Shown piece by piece: positions 4,840-5,301 of a stretch of DNA of 5,301 nt. Location of the stretch: NCBI GenBank assembly GCA_021299615.1, contig JAJTHC010000116.1, positions 1-5,301 on the forward strand, in the 5' to 3' direction. Numbering within the stretch: the stretch's first letter is position 1; every line of letters starts with the position of its first letter. The notes below the pieces were generated by a model. It searched no databases. It was not told the DNA's origin and saw only the letters and a program-made list of their open reading frames with translations. The translations under genes were made by a program, and so were the position numbers. This DNA is from Vampirovibrionales bacterium (lineage in GTDB: Bacteria; Cyanobacteriota; Vampirovibrionia; Vampirovibrionales; JAJTHC01).

Positions 4840-4891
4840 GATTATTTTGTTCAGTCATGTAGGTCTATCTACACTTCTTCACAAAATAATC
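4840..4891. other. Two-tier perfect hairpin with symmetric internal loop
   Basis: GATTATTTTGT (4840-4850) pairs with ACAAAATAATC (4881-4891) over 11 bp without mismatch. Inside, after exactly 7 unpaired bases on each side, TGTAG (4858-4862) pairs with CTACA (4869-4873) around a 6-nt loop. Such symmetry suggests a folded RNA or a cruciform element. It starts two bases after module A. Being AT-rich, the outer stem is stable only as a whole. Confidence 0.6.
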
Positions 4892-4911
4892 TAGGCTCCT
4901 CGTCTAGCCTA
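4892..4911. other. Hairpin TAGGCT/AGCCTA with an alternative long-range partner
   Basis: TAGGCT (4892-4897) pairs with AGCCTA (4906-4911) around 8 nt. The overlapping segment TAGGCTCCT (4892-4900) is also a perfect 9-bp complement of AGGAGCCTA (4748-4756), about 135 nt upstream. The two pairings exclude each other. The long-range pairing would enclose modules B and A and the two-tier hairpin, as terminal inverted repeats or as the closing stem of an RNA would. Confidence 0.45.
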
Positions 4912-4939
4912 TTGTTCAGAAAACTTTTGAAAAGACTAT

Positions 4940-4986
4940 AATTGAGGCGTTTTAGGGTCAAGACGCCTCAATTTCATCATTTTTTC
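4940..4986 (+). terminator. Rho-independent terminator-like hairpin, plus strand
   Basis: AATTGAGGCGT (4940-4950) pairs with ACGCCTCAATT (4963-4973), and T-T-T with A-A-G extends the stem to 14 bp with loop AGGGTC. T-rich sequence follows (TTCATCATTTTTTC), with the main run of six T about 6 nt after the stem. No plus-strand coding gene lies upstream before queE, which is on the other strand. It would therefore end an unseen plus-strand RNA from the repeat/hairpin region. Alternatively, since TATAAT overlaps its left arm at 4937-4942, it could lie in a leader. Confidence 0.6.
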
Positions 4987-5020
4987 ATGCCACTCACAAT
5001 ACTTTCGCTATTTCTCTGTA

Positions 5021-5040
5021 GCCTCTTGTAACAATTAGGC
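5021..5040. promoter_or_regulatory. Dyad around TTGTAACAA, operator-like
   Basis: TTGTAACAA (5026-5034) is a palindrome around a central A and is flanked by GCCT (5021-5024) and AGGC (5037-5040), giving an interrupted dyad. It repeats the TGTAACA half-site seen upstream of the other genes, about 110 bp before the 3' gene. Confidence 0.35.
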
Positions 5041-5067
5041 AATTCAAAGGTAAAGATTGTTTTTATT

Positions 5068-5098
5068 AAGTTGTAAAACAAATTTTGTTTTACAACTT
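5068..5098. promoter_or_regulatory. 31-nt perfect palindrome with following T-run
   Basis: Arms AAGTTGTAAAACAAA (5068-5082) and TTTGTTTTACAACTT (5084-5098) match over 15 bp around a single central T. More T follow the right arm (TTTC). It lies 45 bp upstream of the start at 5144. It can be read as an operator or cruciform site, or as an AT-rich intrinsic terminator or attenuator, with 13 bp of stem and a 5-nt loop. On the minus strand no U-tract follows. The position, so close to a start codon, favours a control role over simple termination. Confidence 0.6.
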
Positions 5099-5143
5099 TT
5101 TCATTATTTTCCATTTAAACACCTGTAGAAAGAAGATAAAACA

Positions 5144-5301
5144 ATGATTTCAAGAACGATCCGCCCCACGAATCCCCCTGCTCCTATACTTGCTCCTAAA
5201 CCTTCTCCATCATCTAATGGTAATGGGGACTGGGGAGCAAAGCCTCCAACGACTTTTTCTAGTCGGCTTTTAAATGAGAAGCCCGAAATAACTTCTTTCC
5301 G
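5144..5301 (+). CDS. Hypothetical protein, N-terminal 52 residues (cut by the window end)
   Basis: An open frame begins at ATG 5144 and runs to the window edge without a stop. A purine-rich GAAAGAAG (5128-5135) lies eight bases upstream, a weak ribosome site. The visible part is Pro/Ser/Asn-rich and probably disordered (RPTNPPAPILAPKPSPSSNG near the start), then GDWGAKPPTTFSSRLLNEKP. There is no signal peptide or membrane segment in what is seen. I do not recognise it. It is preceded by the richest regulatory DNA of the window: repeat module A, several hairpins, a TGTAACA dyad and a 31-nt palindrome. The full length is needed to judge the function. Confidence 0.55.
   Translation, partial: MISRTIRPTNPPAPILAPKPSPSSNGNGDWGAKPPTTFSSRLLNEKPEITSF

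Larger units (their letters stand above)
4527..5143. other. Long structured intergenic region between queE and the 3' gene
   Basis: About 615 bp without a credible gene; the longest forward ATG frames seen are 12-14 codons. From left to right it holds the queE leader with a small hairpin TTAAT-GCT-ATTAA (4567-4579), the queE promoter and palindrome, an 8-bp inverted pair TAGAATAG/CTATTCTA (4685-4692, 4741-4748), repeat modules B and A, nested hairpins (4840-4911), a terminator-like hairpin (4940-4973), a TTGTAACAA dyad (5026-5034) and a 31-nt palindrome (5068-5098). The density of dyads is far above that of the other stretches and is compatible with a non-coding RNA, a miniature mobile element or a complex control region. 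Confidence 0.7.

Noticed and set aside
4987..5031. 14-residue hydrophobic ORF MPLTILSLFLCSLL, possible toxin or leader peptide
   Set aside because: There is no ribosome site before the ATG, it lies right after the T-run of a terminator-like hairpin, and so short a frame is expected by chance.
1..5301. CRISPR array, prophage integrase or transposase gene
   Set aside because: No regularly spaced repeats and no recombinase motifs are visible; the A/B repeats are the only mobile-like trace.

Overview
This is a bacterial window of moderate GC with two conserved metabolic genes, one tRNA and several lineage-specific genes, separated by unusually long and structured intergenic DNA. The species cannot be read from the sequence. 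QueE, NadB and a class II tRNA-Leu without an encoded CCA are compatible with many bacterial phyla. A link to Cyanobacteriota/Vampirovibrionia is only a guess and should not be relied on.

Layout from left to right. Positions 1-243 hold a 13-bp tandem duplication, an 18-bp perfect palindrome and a promoter-like sequence in front of an unrecognised 98-residue gene (+). That gene converges on an unrecognised 334-residue gene (-), which has a compact N-terminal part and a long Ala-rich helical tail; a strong hairpin that can serve both strands lies between the two stops. Positions 1612-2071 are non-coding and carry one copy of a repeat (modules A and B), a terminator-like hairpin and a good promoter for a tRNA-Leu whose anticodon reads AAG. 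The tRNA ends two bases from the stop of nadB (-). nadB (L-aspartate oxidase) is translationally coupled to queE (7-carboxy-7-deazaguanine synthase) just upstream, with the stop and start sharing an A (TAATG). Behind the queE start, a non-coding stretch of about 600 bp (4527-5143) holds the queE promoter with an embedded palindrome, the second repeat copy, a set of nested hairpins, a terminator-like hairpin and a 31-nt palindrome. The window ends inside a new gene (+).

The two intergenic regions are the most interesting part. An exact 47-bp sequence (module A) occurs in both, in inverted orientation, so that each copy points at the uncharacterised gene about 280-306 nt downstream (the 334-residue gene and the partial 3' gene). 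A second module (B, 22 bp, one mismatch) sits beside it in direct orientation. In addition, a TGTAACA/TGTTACA half-site, usually inside a dyad, occurs upstream of all four protein transcription units. Together these suggest a dispersed mobile or regulatory element, or a shared upstream control region, for a family of small unknown genes. The queE-nadB pair makes a deazaguanine precursor of queuosine and iminoaspartate for NAD; both are cofactor/modification functions, but no direct pathway link is known.
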